Source of the DNA: Hyperoodon ampullatus
Taxonomy: Eukaryota > Chordata > Mammalia > Artiodactyla > Ziphiidae
Assembly: GCA_949752795.1 (NCBI GenBank)
Contig: CATKHW010000427.1
Span: 1,426,001 to 1,490,000, forward strand
DNA length: 64,000 nucleotides
Direction: 5' to 3'
A model generated the notes under the pieces. It was not told where the DNA came from and ran no database searches. It saw only the letters and a list, made by a program, of their open reading frames with translations. Below, piece after piece: positions 50,433 through 63,780 of the stretch. The translations under genes were made by a program, and so were the position numbers. The first letter of the stretch is position 1, and every line of letters starts with the position of its first letter.

Positions 50433-52171
50433 CCTGTGCTTATATCAAACTCTGGTTTTATGCATCACCCCACCTCTCCTTCCCCCTTAAGCAGGCATAA
50501 GAGTGTTTTCTAAATGTGAGACACTGTTCTCTTTCCTAACTCAGTTCAAGTGTAGCCATGTTTACAGGATCTTCATAAGTGATGTCTTATGATAAGTTTC
50601 TTTTTCTCTGTGACTTATTTCACTTAGAATCATCGTACCTGAATCCACCCATTTTGCTGCTACTGGTCTTATGACATTGATTTCATGGCTGAGGGATATT
50701 CCATCGTACGTAAGTACCACAATTTTTTGAACCATTTTTATATTTCCTGGGATATTTAAGGTGTACCCAAGTTGAGGTCCTTGTAAGGAGTGCAGCCCTA
50801 AATTTTGGGGTGGCTGTGTCTTTTTGATTTTCAGTTTTCCGAAGGTATATTCCCTAGACTGGAAGTGCCCTTGGCTCTGTAGCTCTGTTGTTTACTTGTT
50901 TTAGGGAACACAATGCACTCCTCCAGAGAGGCAGTTGGCAATTTACATCCCGCCCATCAGCATAACAAGGCTCCCTGTTCTCCAGGGCCTGTCTTGCCTT
51001 TCTGGTTTTTACACATTTTGTGGATGTCCCTTTTGACCTGTGGGAAGTGATACTTCTTTGTAGTGCAGATTTGCATTGCCCGCTTGCTTGCTTGGCCAAA
51101 AAGGGTGTATGCGTTTTCTCCTGAATATATTCAGGAGAAAACGCATACGCCCTTTTTGGCCAAGTGCATCATTGTCGAAGTTGTGCCCCTCTTCCTGTGC
51201 TTTAAAGGCGATTCCAACGTACCTCTTGAAATCTGTTTCCTGCTATTCTGCCTCGCTTTCAAGTCCGCCTCGTTGCCTTCCCTCAACAGATTTTTGGACG
51301 ATAGTTGTCCTTTATTACTCGGCCAGTTTGTGAATTGCTGTGCCCCTGAGCTCCATTTTTCAACTCGTTTTTGGTGAGCTGACCGCAAGTCCAAAATTTT
51401 GGTTCAGGATCTATACTGATTCCCGGTGGGTGGCTGAGACTTTGGTTAATTCTTCTTCCTGCCGGGAAATTACAGTGATATGTGCCCGTCCAAATGCCTA
51501 ACAGCTACTCTCTCATTGGTTCTCCCTCTTCCCTTTCATCCTCTGCCAAATTGGCAACCTGTGCGAACCAGGAGGTTAAAGGGGCTGTCTCTCCAAGTTG
51601 GGAGGTTGATAATAAAGCAGATGGAAAGTCAAACCGGAGCACCAGGAGAGGGACTATTCGTTGAGTTTTAGAAACCTTTCGTATTCACAGTGTGTCCGTT
51701 CTCTAGGATTCCCGTACATGTTATATCTGTAGTAATATTCCCTTCAACCTGGAGAGTTGGGACCCATGGAATGTGTGCCATGCATTATTGCTTTAAAGGG
51801 TCTGCATTTGCTCACCCAATCTCACCAATCCTCTCAGTCCCAAGTGTCCAGCCTTATGCCACATCCAGCTGTCATTGTAGATAGGGTCATTTCAGGTTTC
51901 ATCAGAGACCCTGAAGGAATTGTAAAGAATTTCCCAGTTTTTTTGTTTTATTTTTGAAATTCCTTTTTATAGTGGGTTTGAGCTGATTCTCGCTGCCATA
52001 TTTATCCCAGTCTAGACACACTTGATTCCCTTATGGAGACATATCAATACATAGGTTTTAAGATTCTTACTAGTCAGATATATTCCTCTGCGGGAAATAT
52101 GGGGTTTTGAGTCCCTTTCACTGAGGAAGGTGTAGGTCTTGTCTATTCCATAGTTGGTTTTTGGAACGGTA
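50433..52171. repeat. Satellite monomer 30 (class IV)
   Basis: 1,739 bp. Palindrome at 51091-51164 has CpG to TpG at 51106, absent in its twin copy 27, so it is recent. Confidence 0.95.
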
Positions 52172-53910
52172 CCTGTGCTTATATCAAACTCTGGTTTTAT
52201 GCATCACCCCACCTCTCCTTCCCCCTTAAGCAGGCATAAGAGTGTTTTCTAAATGTGAGACACTGTTCTCTTTCCTAACTCAGTTCAAGTGTAGCCATGT
52301 TTACAGGATCTTCATAAGTGATATCTTATGATAAGTTTCTTTTTCTGTGTGACTTATTTCACTTAGAATCATCGTACCTGAATCCACCCATTTTGCTGCT
52401 ACTGGTCTTATGACATTGATTTCATGGCTGAGGGATATTCCATCGTACGTAAGTACCACAAATTTTTGAACCATTTTTATATTTCCTGGGATATTTAAGG
52501 TGTACCCAAGTTGAGGTCCTTGTAAGCAGTGCAGCCCTAAATTTTGGGGTGGCTGTGTCTTTTTGATTTTCAGTTTTCCCAAGGTATATTCCCTAGACTG
52601 GAAGTGCCCTTGGCTCTGTAGCTCTGTTGTTTACTTGTTTTAGGGAACACAATGCATGCCTCCAGAGAGGCAGTTGGCAATTTACATCCCGCCCATCAGC
52701 ATAACAAGGCTCCCTGTTCTCCAGGGCCTGTCTTTCCTTTCTGGTTTTTACACATTTTGTGGATGTCCCTTTTGACCGGTGGGAAGTGATAGTTCTTTGT
52801 AGTGCAGATTTGCATTGCCCGCTTGCTTGCTTGGCCAAAAAGGGCGTATGCGTTTTCTCCTGAATATATTCAGGAGAAAACACATACGCCCTTTTTGGCC
52901 AAGTGCATCATTGTCGAAGTTGTGCCCCTCTTCCTGTGCTTTAAAGGCGATTCCAACGTACCTCTTGAAATCTGTTTCCTGCTATTCTGCCACGCTTTGA
53001 AGTCCGCCTCGTTGCCTTCCCTCAACAGATTTTTGGACGATAGTTGTCCTTTATTACTCGGCCAGTTTGTGAATTGCTGTGCCCCTGAGCTCCATTTTTC
53101 AACTCGTTTTTGGTGAGCTGACCGCAAGTCCAAAATTTTGGTTCAGGATCTATACTGATTCCCGGTGGGTGGCTGAGACTTTGGTTAATTCTTCTTCCTG
53201 CCGGGAAATTACAGTGATATGTGCCCGTCCAAATGCCTAACAGCTACTCTCTCATTGGTTCTCCCTCTTCCCTTTCATCCTCTGCCAAATTGGCAACCTG
53301 TGCGAACCAGGAGGTTAAAGGGGCTGTCTCTCCAAGTTGGGAGGTTGATAATAAAGCAGATGGAAAGTCAAACCGGAGCACCAGGAGAGGGACTATTCGT
53401 TGAGTTTTAGAAACCTTTCGTATTCACAGTGTGTCCGTTCTCTAGGATTCCCGTACATGTTATATCTGTAGTAATATTCCCTTCAACCTGGAGAGTTGGG
53501 ACCCATGGAATGTGTGCCATGCATTATTGCTTTAAAGGGTCTGCATTTGCTCACCCAATCTCACCAATCCTCTCAGTCCCAAGTGTCCAGCCTTATGCCA
53601 CATCCAGCTGTCATTGTAGATAGGGTCATTTCAGGTTTCATCAGAGACCCTGAAGGAATTGTAAAGAATTTCCCAGTTTTTTTGTTTTATTTTTGAAATT
53701 CCTTTTTATAGTGGGTTTGAGCTGATTCTCGCTGCCATATTTATCCCAGTCTAGACACACTTGATTCCCTTACGGAGACATATCAATACATAGGTTTTAA
53801 GATTCTTACTAGTCAGATATATTCCTCTGCGGGAAATATGGGGTTTTGAGTCCCTTTCACTGAGGAAGGTGTAGGTCTTGTCTATTCCATAGTTGGTTTT
53901 TGGAACGGTA
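52172..53910. repeat. Satellite monomer 31 (class IV)
   Basis: 1,739 bp. Palindrome at 52830-52903 has CpG to CpA at 52882 in the right arm. Private changes include AATGCATGCC and TCTTTCCTTTC. Confidence 0.95.
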
Positions 53911-55654
53911 CCTGTGCTTATATCAAACTCTGGTTTTATGCATCACCCCACCTCTCCTTCCCCCTTAAGCAGGCATAAGAGTGTTTTCTAAATGTGAGAC
54001 ACTGTTCTCTTTCCTAACTCAGTTCAAGTGTAGCCATGTTTACAGGATCTTCATAAGTGATATCTTATGATAAGTTTCTTTTTCTGTGTGACTTATTTCA
54101 CTTAGAATCATCGTACCTGAATCCACCCATTTTGCTGCTACTGGTCTTATGACATTGATTTCATGGCTGAGGGATATTCCATCGTACGTAAGTACCACAA
54201 TTTTTTGAACCATTTTTATATTTCCTGGGATATTTAAGGTGTACCCAAGTTGAGGTCCTTGTAAGCAGTGCAGCCCTAAATTTTGGGGTGGCTGTGTCTT
54301 TTTGATTTTCAGTTTTCCCAAGGTATATTCCCGAGACTGGAAGTGCCCTTGGCTCTGTAGCTCTGTTGTTTACTTGTTTTAGGGAACACAATGCACTCCT
54401 CCAGAGAGGCAGTTGGCAATTTACATCCCGCCCATCAGCATAACAAGGCTCCCTGTTCTCCAGGGCCTGTCTTGCCTTTCTAGTTTTTACACATTTTGTG
54501 GATGTCCCTTTTGACCAGTGGGAAGTGATACTTCTTTGTAGTGCAGATTTGCATTGCCCGCTTGCTTGCTTGGCCAAAAAGGGCGTATGCGTTTTCTCCT
54601 GAATATATTCAGGAGAAAACGCATACGCCCTTTTTGTCCAAGTGCATCATTGTCGAAGTTGTGCCCCTCTTCCTGTGCTTTAAAGGCGATTCCAACGTAC
54701 CTCTTGAAATCTGTTTCCTGCTATTCTGCCTCGCTTTCAAGTCCGCCTCGTTGCCTTCCCTCAACAGATTTTTGGACGATAGTTGTCCTTTATTACTCGG
54801 CCAGTTTGTGAATTGCTGTGCCCCTGAGCTCCATTTTTCAACTCGTTTTTGGTGAGCTGACCGCAAGTCCAAAATTTTGGTTCAGGATCTATACTGATTC
54901 CCGGTGGGTGGCTGAGACTTTGGTTAATTCTTCTTCCTGCCGGGAAATTACAGTGATATGTGCCCGTCTAAATGCCTAACAGCTACTCTCTCATTGGTTC
55001 TCCCTCTTTCCTTTCATCCTCTGCCAAATTGGCAACCTGTGCGAACCAGGAGGTTAAAGGGGCTGTCTCTCCAAGTTGGGAGGTTGATAATAAAGCAGAT
55101 GGAAAGTCAAACCGGAGCACCAGGAGAGGGACTATTCGTTGAGTTTTAGAAACCTTTCGTATTCACAGTGTGTCCGTTCTCTAGGATTCCCGTACATGTT
55201 ATATCTGTAGTAATATTCCCTTCAACCTGGAGAGTTGGGACCCATGGAATGTGTGCCATGCATTATTGCTTTAAAGGGTCTGCATTTGCTCACCCAATCT
55301 CACCAATCCTCTCAGTCCCAAGTGTCCAGCCTTATGCCACATCCAGCTGTCATTGTAGATAGGGTCATTTCAGGTTTCATCAGAGACCCTGAAGGAATTG
55401 TAAAGAATTTCCCAGTTTTTTTGTTTTATTTTTGAAATTCCTTTTTATAGTGGGTTTGAGCTGATTCTCGCTGCCATATTTATCCCAGTCTAGACACACT
55501 TGATTCCCTTACGGAGACATATCAATACATAGGTTTTAAGATTCTTACTTTACTAGTCAGATATATTCCTCTGCGGGAAATATGGGGTTTTGAGTCCCTT
55601 TCACTGAGGAAGGTGTAGGTCTTGTCTATTCCATAGTTGGTTTTTGGAACGGTA
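53911..55654. repeat. Satellite monomer 32 (class IV)
   Basis: 1,744 bp with the 5-bp insertion near 55546. Palindrome at 54569-54642 has G-to-T at 54637. Confidence 0.95.
54161..54577 (-). pseudogene. L1 ORF2 C-terminal remnant, 138-codon frame (copy 32)
   Basis: SGIYLGK form. Copy 32 also carries the 5-bp tail insertion seen in copies 23 and 24, hinting at exchange with that group. Confidence 0.65.
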
Positions 55655-57393
55655 CCTGTGCTTATATCAAACTCTGGTTTTATGCATCACCCCACCTCTC
55701 CTTCCCCCTTAAGCAGGCATAAGAGTGTTTTCTAAATGTGAGACACTGTTCTCTTTCCTAACTCAGTTCAAGTGTAGCCATGTTTACAGGATCTTCATAA
55801 GTGATATCTTATGATAAGTTTCTTTTTCTGTGTGACTTATTTCACTTAGAATCATCGTACCTGAATCCACCCATTTTGCTGCTACTGGTCTTATGACATT
55901 GATTTCATGGCTGAGGGATATTCCATCGTACGTAAGTACCACAATTTTTTGAACCATTTTTATATTTCCTGGGATATTTAAGGTGTACCCAAGTTGAGGT
56001 CCTTGTAAGCAGTGCAGCCCTAAATTTTGGGGTGGCTGTGTCTTTTTGATTTTCAGTTTTCCCAAGGTATATTCCCTAGACTGGAAGTGCCCTTGGCTCT
56101 GTAGCTCTGTTGTTTACTTGTTTTAGGGAACACAATGCACTCCTCCAGAGAGGCAGTTGGCAATTTACATCCCGCCCATCAGCATAACAAGGCTCCCTGT
56201 TCTCCAGGGCCTGTCTTGCCTTTCTGGTTTTTACACATTTTGTGGATGTCTCTTTTGACTGGTGGGAAGTGATACTTCTTTGTAGTGCAGATTTGCATTG
56301 CCCGCTTGCTTGCTTGGCCAAAAAGGGCGTATGCGTTTTCTCCTGAATATATTCAGGAGAAAACGCATACGCCCTTTTTGGCCAAGTGCATCATTGTCGA
56401 AGTTGTGCCCCTCTTCCTGTGCTTTAAAGGCAATTCCAACGTACCTCTTGAAATCTGTTTCCTGCTATTCTGCCACGCTTTGAAGTCCGCCTCGTTGCCT
56501 TCCCTCAACAGATTTTTGGACGATAGTTGTCCTTTATTACTCGGCCAGTTTGTGAATTGCTGTGCCCCTGAGCTCCATTTTTCAACTCGTTTTTGGTGAG
56601 CTGACCGCAAGTCCTAAATTTTGGTTCAGGATCTATACTGATTCCCGGTGGGTGGCTGAGACTTTGGTTAATTCTTCTTCCTGCCGGGAAATTACAGTGA
56701 TATGTGCCCGTCCAAATGCCTAACAGCTACTCTCTCATTGGTTCTCCCTCTTCCCTTTCATCCTCTGCCAAATTGGCAACCTGTGCGAACCAGGAGGTTA
56801 AAGGGGCTGTCTCTCCAAGTTGGGAGGTTGATAATAAAGCAGATGGAAAGTCAAACCGGAGCACCAGGAGAGGGACTATTCGTTGAGTTTTAGAAACCTT
56901 TCGTATTCACAGTGTGTCCGTTCTCTAGGATTCCCGTACATGGTATATCTGTAGTAATATTCCCTTCAACCTGGAGAGTTGGGACCCATGGAATGTGTGC
57001 CATGCATTATTGCTTTAAAGGGTCTGCATTTGCTCACCCAATCTCACTAATCCTCTCAGTCCCAAGTGTCCAGCCTTATGCCACATCCAGCTGTCATTGT
57101 AGATAGGGTCATTTCAGGTTTCATCAGAGACCCTGAAGGAATTGTAAAGAATTTCCCAGTTTTTTTGTTTTATTTTTGAAATTCCTTTTTATAGTGGGTT
57201 TGAGCTGATTCTCGCTGCCATATTTATCCCAGTCTAGACACACTTGATTCCCTTACGGAGACATATCAATACCTAGGTTTTAAGATTCTTACTAGTCAGA
57301 TATATTCCTCTGCGGGAAATATGGGGTTATGAGTCCCTTTCACTGAGGAAGGTGTAGGTCTTGTCTATTCCATAGTTGGTTTTTGGAACGGTA
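55655..57393. repeat. Satellite monomer 33 (class IV)
   Basis: 1,739 bp with a perfect palindrome at 56313-56386. Carries GCCACGCTTTG and GGCAATTCC like copies 26 and 29, without their GGACCATAG. Confidence 0.95.
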
Positions 57394-59132
57394 CCTGTGC
57401 TTATATCAAACTCTGGTTTTATGCATCACCCCACCTCTCCTTCCCCCTTAAGCAGGCATAAGAGTGTTTTCTAAATGTGAGACACTGTTCTCTTTCCTAA
57501 CTCATTTCAAGAGTAGCCATGTTTACAGGATCTTCATAAGTGATATCTTATGATAAGTTTCTTTTTCTGTGTGACTTATTTCACTTAGAATCATCGTACC
57601 TGAATCCACCCATTTTGCTGCTACTGGTCTTATGACATTGATTTCATGGCTGAGGGATATTCCATCGTACGTAAGTACCACAATTTTTTGAACCATTTTT
57701 ATATTTCCTGGGATATTTAAGGTGTACCCAAGTTGAGGTCCTTGTAAGCAGTGCAGCCCTAAATTTTGGGGTGGCTGTGTCTTTTTGATTTTCAGTTTTC
57801 CCAAGGTATATTCCCTAGACTGGAAGTGCCCTTGGCTCTGTAGCTCTGTTGTTTACTTGTTTTAGGGAACACAATGCACTCCTCCAGAGAGGCAGTTGGC
57901 AATTTACATCCCGCCCATCAGCATAACAAGGCTCCCTGTTCTCCAGGGCCTGTCTTGCCTTTCTGGTTTTTACACATTTTGTGGATGTCCCTTTTGACCG
58001 GTGGGAAGTGATACTTCTTTGTAGTGCAGATTTGCATTGCCCGCTTGCTTGCTTGGCCAAAAAGGGCGTATGCGTTTTCTCCTGAATATATTCAGGAGAA
58101 AACGCATACGCCCTTTTTGGCCAAGTGCATCATTGTCGAAGTTGTGCCCCTCTTCCTGTGCTTTAAAGGCGATTCCAACGTACCTCTTGAAATCTGTTTC
58201 CTGCTATTCTGCCTCGCTTTCAAGTCCGCCTCGTTGCCTTCCCTCAACAGATGTTTGGACGATAGTTGTCCTTTATTACTCGGCCAGTTTGTGAATTGCT
58301 GTGCCCCTGAGCTCCATTTTTCAACTCGTTTTTGGTGAGCTGACCGCAAGTCCAAAATTTTGGTTCAGGATCTATACTGATTCCCGGTGGGTGGCTGAGA
58401 CTTTGGTTAATTCTTCTTCCTGCCGGGAAATTACAGTGATATGTGCCCGTCCAAATGCCTAACAGCTACTCTCTCATTGGTTCTCCCTCTTCCCTTTCAT
58501 CCTCTGCCAAATTGGCAACCTGTGCGAACCAGGAGGTTAAAGGGGCTGTCTCTCCAAGTTGGGAGGTTGATAATAAAGCAGATGGAAAGTCAAACCGGAG
58601 CACCAGGAGAGGGACTATTCGTTGAGTTTTAGAAACCTTTCGTATTCACAGTGTGTCCGTTCTCTAGGATTCCCGTACATGTTATATCTGTAGTAATATT
58701 CCCTTCAACCTGGAGAGTTGGGACCCATGGAATGTGTGCCATGCATTATTGCTTTAAAGGGTCTGCATTTGCTCACCCAATCTCACCAATCCTCTCAGTC
58801 CCAAGTGTCCAGCCTTATGCCACATCCAGCTGTCATTGTAGATAGGGTCATTTCAGGTTTCATCAGAGACCCTGAAGGAATTGTAAAGAATTTCCCAGTT
58901 TTTTTGTTTTATTTTTGAAATTCCTTTTTATAGTGGGTTTGAGCTGATTCTCGCTGCCATATTTATCCCAGTCTAGACACACTTGATTCCCTTACGGAGA
59001 CATATCAATACATAGGTTTTAAGATTTTTACTAGTCAGATATATTCCTCTGCGGGAAATATGGGGTTTTGAGTCCCTTTCACTGAGGAAGGTGTAGGTCT
59101 TGTCTATTCCATAGTTGGTTTTTGGAACGGTA
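57394..59132. repeat. Satellite monomer 34 (class IV)
   Basis: 1,739 bp with a perfect palindrome at 58052-58125. Private CAGATGTTTGG near 58250. Confidence 0.95.
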
Positions 59133-60870
59133 CCTGTGCTTATATCAAACTCTGGTTTTATGCATCACCCCACCTCTCCTTCCCCCTTAAGCAGGCATAA
59201 GAGTGTTTTCTAAATGTGAGACACTGTTCTCTTTCCTAACTCAGTTCAAGTGTAGCCATGTTTACAGGATCTTCATAAGTGATATCTTATGATAAGTTTC
59301 TTTTTCTGTGTGACTTATTTCACTTAGAATCATCGTACCTGAATCCACCCATTTTGCTGCTACTGGTCTTATGACATTGATTTCATGGCTGAGGGATATT
59401 CCATCGTACGTAAGTACCACAATTTTTTGAACCATTTTTATATTTCCTGGGATATTTAAGGTGTACCCAAGTGGAGGTCCTTGTAAGCAGTGCAGCCCTA
59501 AATTTTGGGGTGGCTGTGTCTTTTTGATTTTCAGTTTTCCCAAGGTATATTCCCTAGACTGGAAGTGCCCTTGGCTCTGTAGCTCTGTTGTTTACTTGTT
59601 TTAGGGAACACAATGCACTCCTCCAGAGAGGCAGTTGGCAATTTACATCCCGCCCATCAGCATAACAAGGCTCCCTGTTCTCCAGGGCCTGTCTTGCCTT
59701 TCTGGTTTTTACACATTTTGTGGATGTCCCTTTTGACCGGTGGGAAGTGATACTTCTTTGTAGTGCAGATTTGCATTGCCCGCTTGCTTGCTTGGCCAAA
59801 AAGGGCGTATGCGTTTTCTCCTGAATATATTCAGGAGAAAACGCATACGCCCTTTTTGGCCAAGTGCATCATTGTCGAAGTTGTGCCCCTCTTCCTGTGC
59901 TTTAAAGGCGATTCCAACTTACCTCTTGAAATCTGTTTCCTGCTATTCTGCCACGCTTTCAAGTCCGCCTCGTTGCCTTCCCTCAACAGATTTTTGGACG
60001 ATAGTTGTCCTTTATTACTCGGCCAGTTTGTGAATTGCTGTGCCCCTGAGCTCCATTTTTCAACTCGTTCTTGGTGAGCTGACCGCAAGTCCAAAATTTT
60101 GGTTCAGGATCTATACTGATTCCCGGTGGGTGGCTGAGACTTTGGTTAATTCTTCTTCCTGCCGGGAAATTACAGTGATATGTGCCCGTCCAAATGCCTA
60201 ACAGCTACTCTCTCATTGGTTCTCCCTCTTCCCTTTCATCCTCTGCCAAATTGGCAACCTGTGCGAACCAGGAGGTTAAAGGGGCTGTCTCTCCAAGTTG
60301 GGAGGTTGATAATAAAGCAGATGGAAAGTCAAACCGGAGCACCAGGAGAGGGACTATTCGTTGAGTTTTAGAAACCTTTCGTATTCACAGTGTGTCCGTT
60401 CTCTAGGATTCCCGTACATGTTATATCTGTAGTAATATTCCCTTCAACCTGGAGAGTTGGGACCCATGGAATGTGTGCCATGCATTATTGCTTTAAAGGG
60501 TCTGCATTTGCTCACCCAATCTCACCAATCCTCTCAGTCCCAAGTGTCCAGCCTTATGCCACATCCAGCTGTCATTGTAGATAGGGTCATTTCAGGTTTC
60601 ATCAGAGACCCTGAAGGAATTGTAAAGAATTTCCCAGTTTTTTTGTATTATTTTTGAAATTCATTTTTATAGTGGGTTTGAGCTGATTCTCGCTGCCATA
60701 TTTATCCCAGTCTAGACACACTTGATTCCCTTACGGAGACATATCAATACATAGGTTTTAAGATTCTTACTAGTCAGATATATTCCTCTGCGGGAAATAT
60801 GGGGTTTTGAGTCCCTTCACTGAGGAAGGTGTAGGTCTTGTCTATTCCATAGTTGGTTTTTGGAACGGTA
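59133..60870. repeat. Satellite monomer 35 (class IV)
   Basis: 1,738 bp (one T lost near 60815). Perfect palindrome at 59791-59864. Private TTGTATTATTT in the poly-T tract. Confidence 0.95.
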
Positions 60871-63780
60871 CCTGTGCTTATATCAAACTCTGGTTTCATG
60901 CATCACCCCACCTCTCCTTCCCCCTTAAGCAGGCATAAGAGTGTTTTCTAAATGTGAGACACTGTTCTCTTTCCTAACTCAGTTCAAGTGTAGCCATGTT
61001 TACAGGATCTTCATAAGTGATATCTTATGATAAGTTTCTTTTTCTGTGTGACTTATTTCACTTAGAATCATCGTACCTGAATCCACCCATTTTGCTGCTA
61101 CTGGTCTTATGACATTGATTTCATGGCTGAGGGATATTCCATCGTACGTAAGTACCACAATTTTTTGAACCATTTTTATATTTCCTGGGATATTTAAGGT
61201 GTACCCAAGTTGAGGTCCTTGTAAGCAGTGCAGCCCTAAATTTTGGGGTGGCTGTGTCTTTTTGATTTTCAGTTTTCCCAAGGTATACTCCCTAGACTGG
61301 AAGTGCCCTTGGCTCTGTAGCTCTGTTGTTTACTTGTTTTAGGGAACACAATGCACTCCTCCAGAGAGGCAGTTGGCAATTTACATCCCGCCCATCAGCA
61401 TAACAAGGCTCCCTGTTCTCCAGGGCCTGTCTTGCCTTTCTGGTTTTTACACATTTTGTGGATGTCCCTTTTGACCGGTGGGAAGTGATACTTCTTTGTA
61501 GTGCAGATTTGCATTGCCCGCTTGCTTGCTTGGCCAAAAAGGGCGTATGCGTTTTCTCCTGAATATATTCAGGAGAAAATGCATACGCCCTTTTTGGCCA
61601 AGTTCATCATTGTCGAAGTTGTGCCCCTCTTCCTGTGCTTTAAAGGCGATTCCAACGTACCTCTTGAAATCTGTTTCCTGCTATTCTGCCTCGCTTTCAA
61701 GTCCGCCTCGTTGCCTTCCCTCAACAGATTTTTGGACGATAGTTGTCCTTTATTACTCGGCCAGTTTGTGAACTGCTGTGCCCCTGAGCTCCATTTTTCA
61801 ACTCGTTTTTGGTGAGCTGACCGCAAGTCCAAAATTTTGGTTCCGGATCTATACTGATTCCCGGTGGGTGGCTGAGACTTTGGTTAATTCTTCTTCCTGC
61901 CGGGAAATTACAGTGATATGTGCCTGTCCAAATGCCTAACAGCTACTCTCTCATTGGTTCTCCCTCTTCCCTTTCATCCTCTGCCAAATTGGCAACCTGT
62001 GCGAACCAGGAGGTTAAAGGCGCAGTCTCTCCAAGTTGGGAGGTTGATAATAAAGCAGATGGAAAGTCAAACCAGAGCACCAGGAGTGGGACTATTCGTT
62101 GAGTTTTAGAAACCTTTCGTATTCACAGTGTGTCCGTTCTCTAGGATTCCCGTACATGTTATATCTGTAGTAATATTCCCTTCAACCTGGAGAGTTGGGA
62201 CCCATGGAATGTGTGCCATGCATTATTGCTTTAAAGGGTCTGCATTTGCTCACCCAATCTCACCAATCCTCTCAGTCCCAAGTGTCCAGCCTTATGCCAC
62301 ATCCAGCTGTCATTGTAGATAGGGTCATTTCAGGTTTCATCAGAGACCCTGAAGGAATTGTAAAGAATTTCCCAGTTTTTTTGTTTTATTTTTGAAATTC
62401 CTTTTTATAGTGGGTTTGAGCTGATTCTCGCTGCCATATTTATCCCAGTCTAGACACACTTGATTCCCTTACGGAGACATATCAATACATAGGTTTTAAG
62501 ATTCTTACTAGTCAGATATATTCCTCTGCGGGAAATATGGGGTTTTGAGTCCCTTCACTGAGGAAGGTGTAGGTCTTGTCTATTCCATAGTTGGTTTTTG
62601 GAACGGTACCTGTGCTTATATCAAACTCTGGTTTCATGCATCACCCCACCTCTCCTTCCCCCTTAAGCAGGCATAAGAGTGTTTTCTAAATGTGAGACAC
62701 TGTTCTCTTTCCTAACTCAGTTCAAGTGTAGCCATGTTTACAGGATCTTCATAAGTGATATCTTATGATAAGTTTCTTTTTCTGTGTGACTTATTTCACT
62801 TAGAATCATCGTACCTGAATCCACCCATTTTGCTGCTACTGGTCTTATGACATTGATTTCATGGCTGAGGGATATTCCATCGTACGTAAGTACCACAATT
62901 TTTTGAACCATTTTTATATTTCCTGGGATATTTAAGTTGTACCCAAGTTGAGGTCCTTGTAAGCAGTGCAGCCCTAAATTTTGGGGTGGCTGTGTCTTTT
63001 TGATTTTCAGTTTTCCCAAGGTATACTCCCTAGACTGGAAGTGCCCTTGGCTCTGTAGCTCTGTTGTTTACTTGTTTTAGGGAACACAATGCACTCCTCC
63101 AGAGAGGCAGTTGGCAATTTACATCCCGCCCATCAGCATAACAAGGCTCCCTGTTCTCCAGGGCCTGTCTTGCCTTTCTGGTTTTTACACATTTTGTGGA
63201 TGTCCCTTTTGACCGGTGGGAAGTGATACTTCTTTGTAGTGCAGATTTGCATTGCCCGCTTGCTTGCTTGGCCAAAAAGGGCGTATGCGTTTTCTCCTGA
63301 ATATATTCAGGAGAAAACACATACGCCCTTTTTGGCCAAGTGCATCATTGTCGAAGTTGTGCCCCTCTTCCTGTGCTTTAAAGGCGATTCCAACGTACCT
63401 CTTGAAATCTGTTTCCTGCTATTCTGCCACGCTTTCAAGTCCGCCTCATTGCCTTCCCTCAACAGATTTTTGGACGACAGTTGTCCTTTATTACTCGGCC
63501 AGTTTGTGAATTGCTGTGCCCCTGAGCTCCATTTTTCAACTCGTTTTTGGTGAGCTGACCGCAAGTCCAAAATTTTGGTTCAGGATATATACTGATTCCC
63601 GGTGGGTGGCTGAGACTTTGGTTAATTCTTCTTCCTGCCGGGAAATTACAGTGATATGTGCCCGTCCAAATGCCTAACAGCTACTCTCTCATTGGTTCTC
63701 CCTCTTCCCTTTCATCCTCCGCCAAATTGGCAACCTGTGCGAACCAGGAGGTTAAAGGGGCAGTCTCTCCAAGTTGGGAG
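60815..63780. repeat. Recent monomer duplication, copies 35/36/37
   Basis: Adjacent units share private changes: a one-base deletion (GTCCCTTCACTG) near 60815 and 62552, GGTTTCATGCATC near 60895 and 62634, GGTATACTCCC near 61287 and 63024, and CAGTCTCTCC near 62024 and 63761. The block is offset by 1,738 bp, i.e. a single-unit duplication with a few later changes. Confidence 0.65.
60871..62608. repeat. Satellite monomer 36 (class IV)
   Basis: 1,738 bp. Palindrome at 61529-61602 has CpG to TpG at 61580. Near twin of copy 37 in its first half. Confidence 0.95.

Larger units (their letters stand above)
41640..52073. repeat. Trimer duplication, copies 25-27 with 28-30 (5,217-bp offset)
   Basis: Copies 26 and 29 share GGCAATTCC, GCCACGCTTTG, GGACCATAG, CCGCCCTTCAG and CTTACTTGTC. 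Copies 27 and 30 share GACCTGTGGG, GTGATGTC and CCCTTATGG. Copies 25 and 28 share TTCCGAAGG with CCCGAGAC. I saw two differences, near 43969 and at 51106. The left edge is right of the 5-bp insertion at ~41,630, which is absent at the matching place in copy 27. The right edge lies before 52,452. Confidence 0.75.

Noticed and set aside
52593..52883. Minus-strand 96-codon frame beginning FSPEYIQEKTHT (also 63030-63320)
   Set aside because: The same residues are read on the plus strand because the palindrome encodes identical peptides both ways; not a gene.
659..63340. CRISPR-like regular repeats
   Set aside because: The 74-bp palindromes are spaced by ~1.66 kb of repeated, not unique, sequence; the context is a vertebrate satellite with no cas genes.
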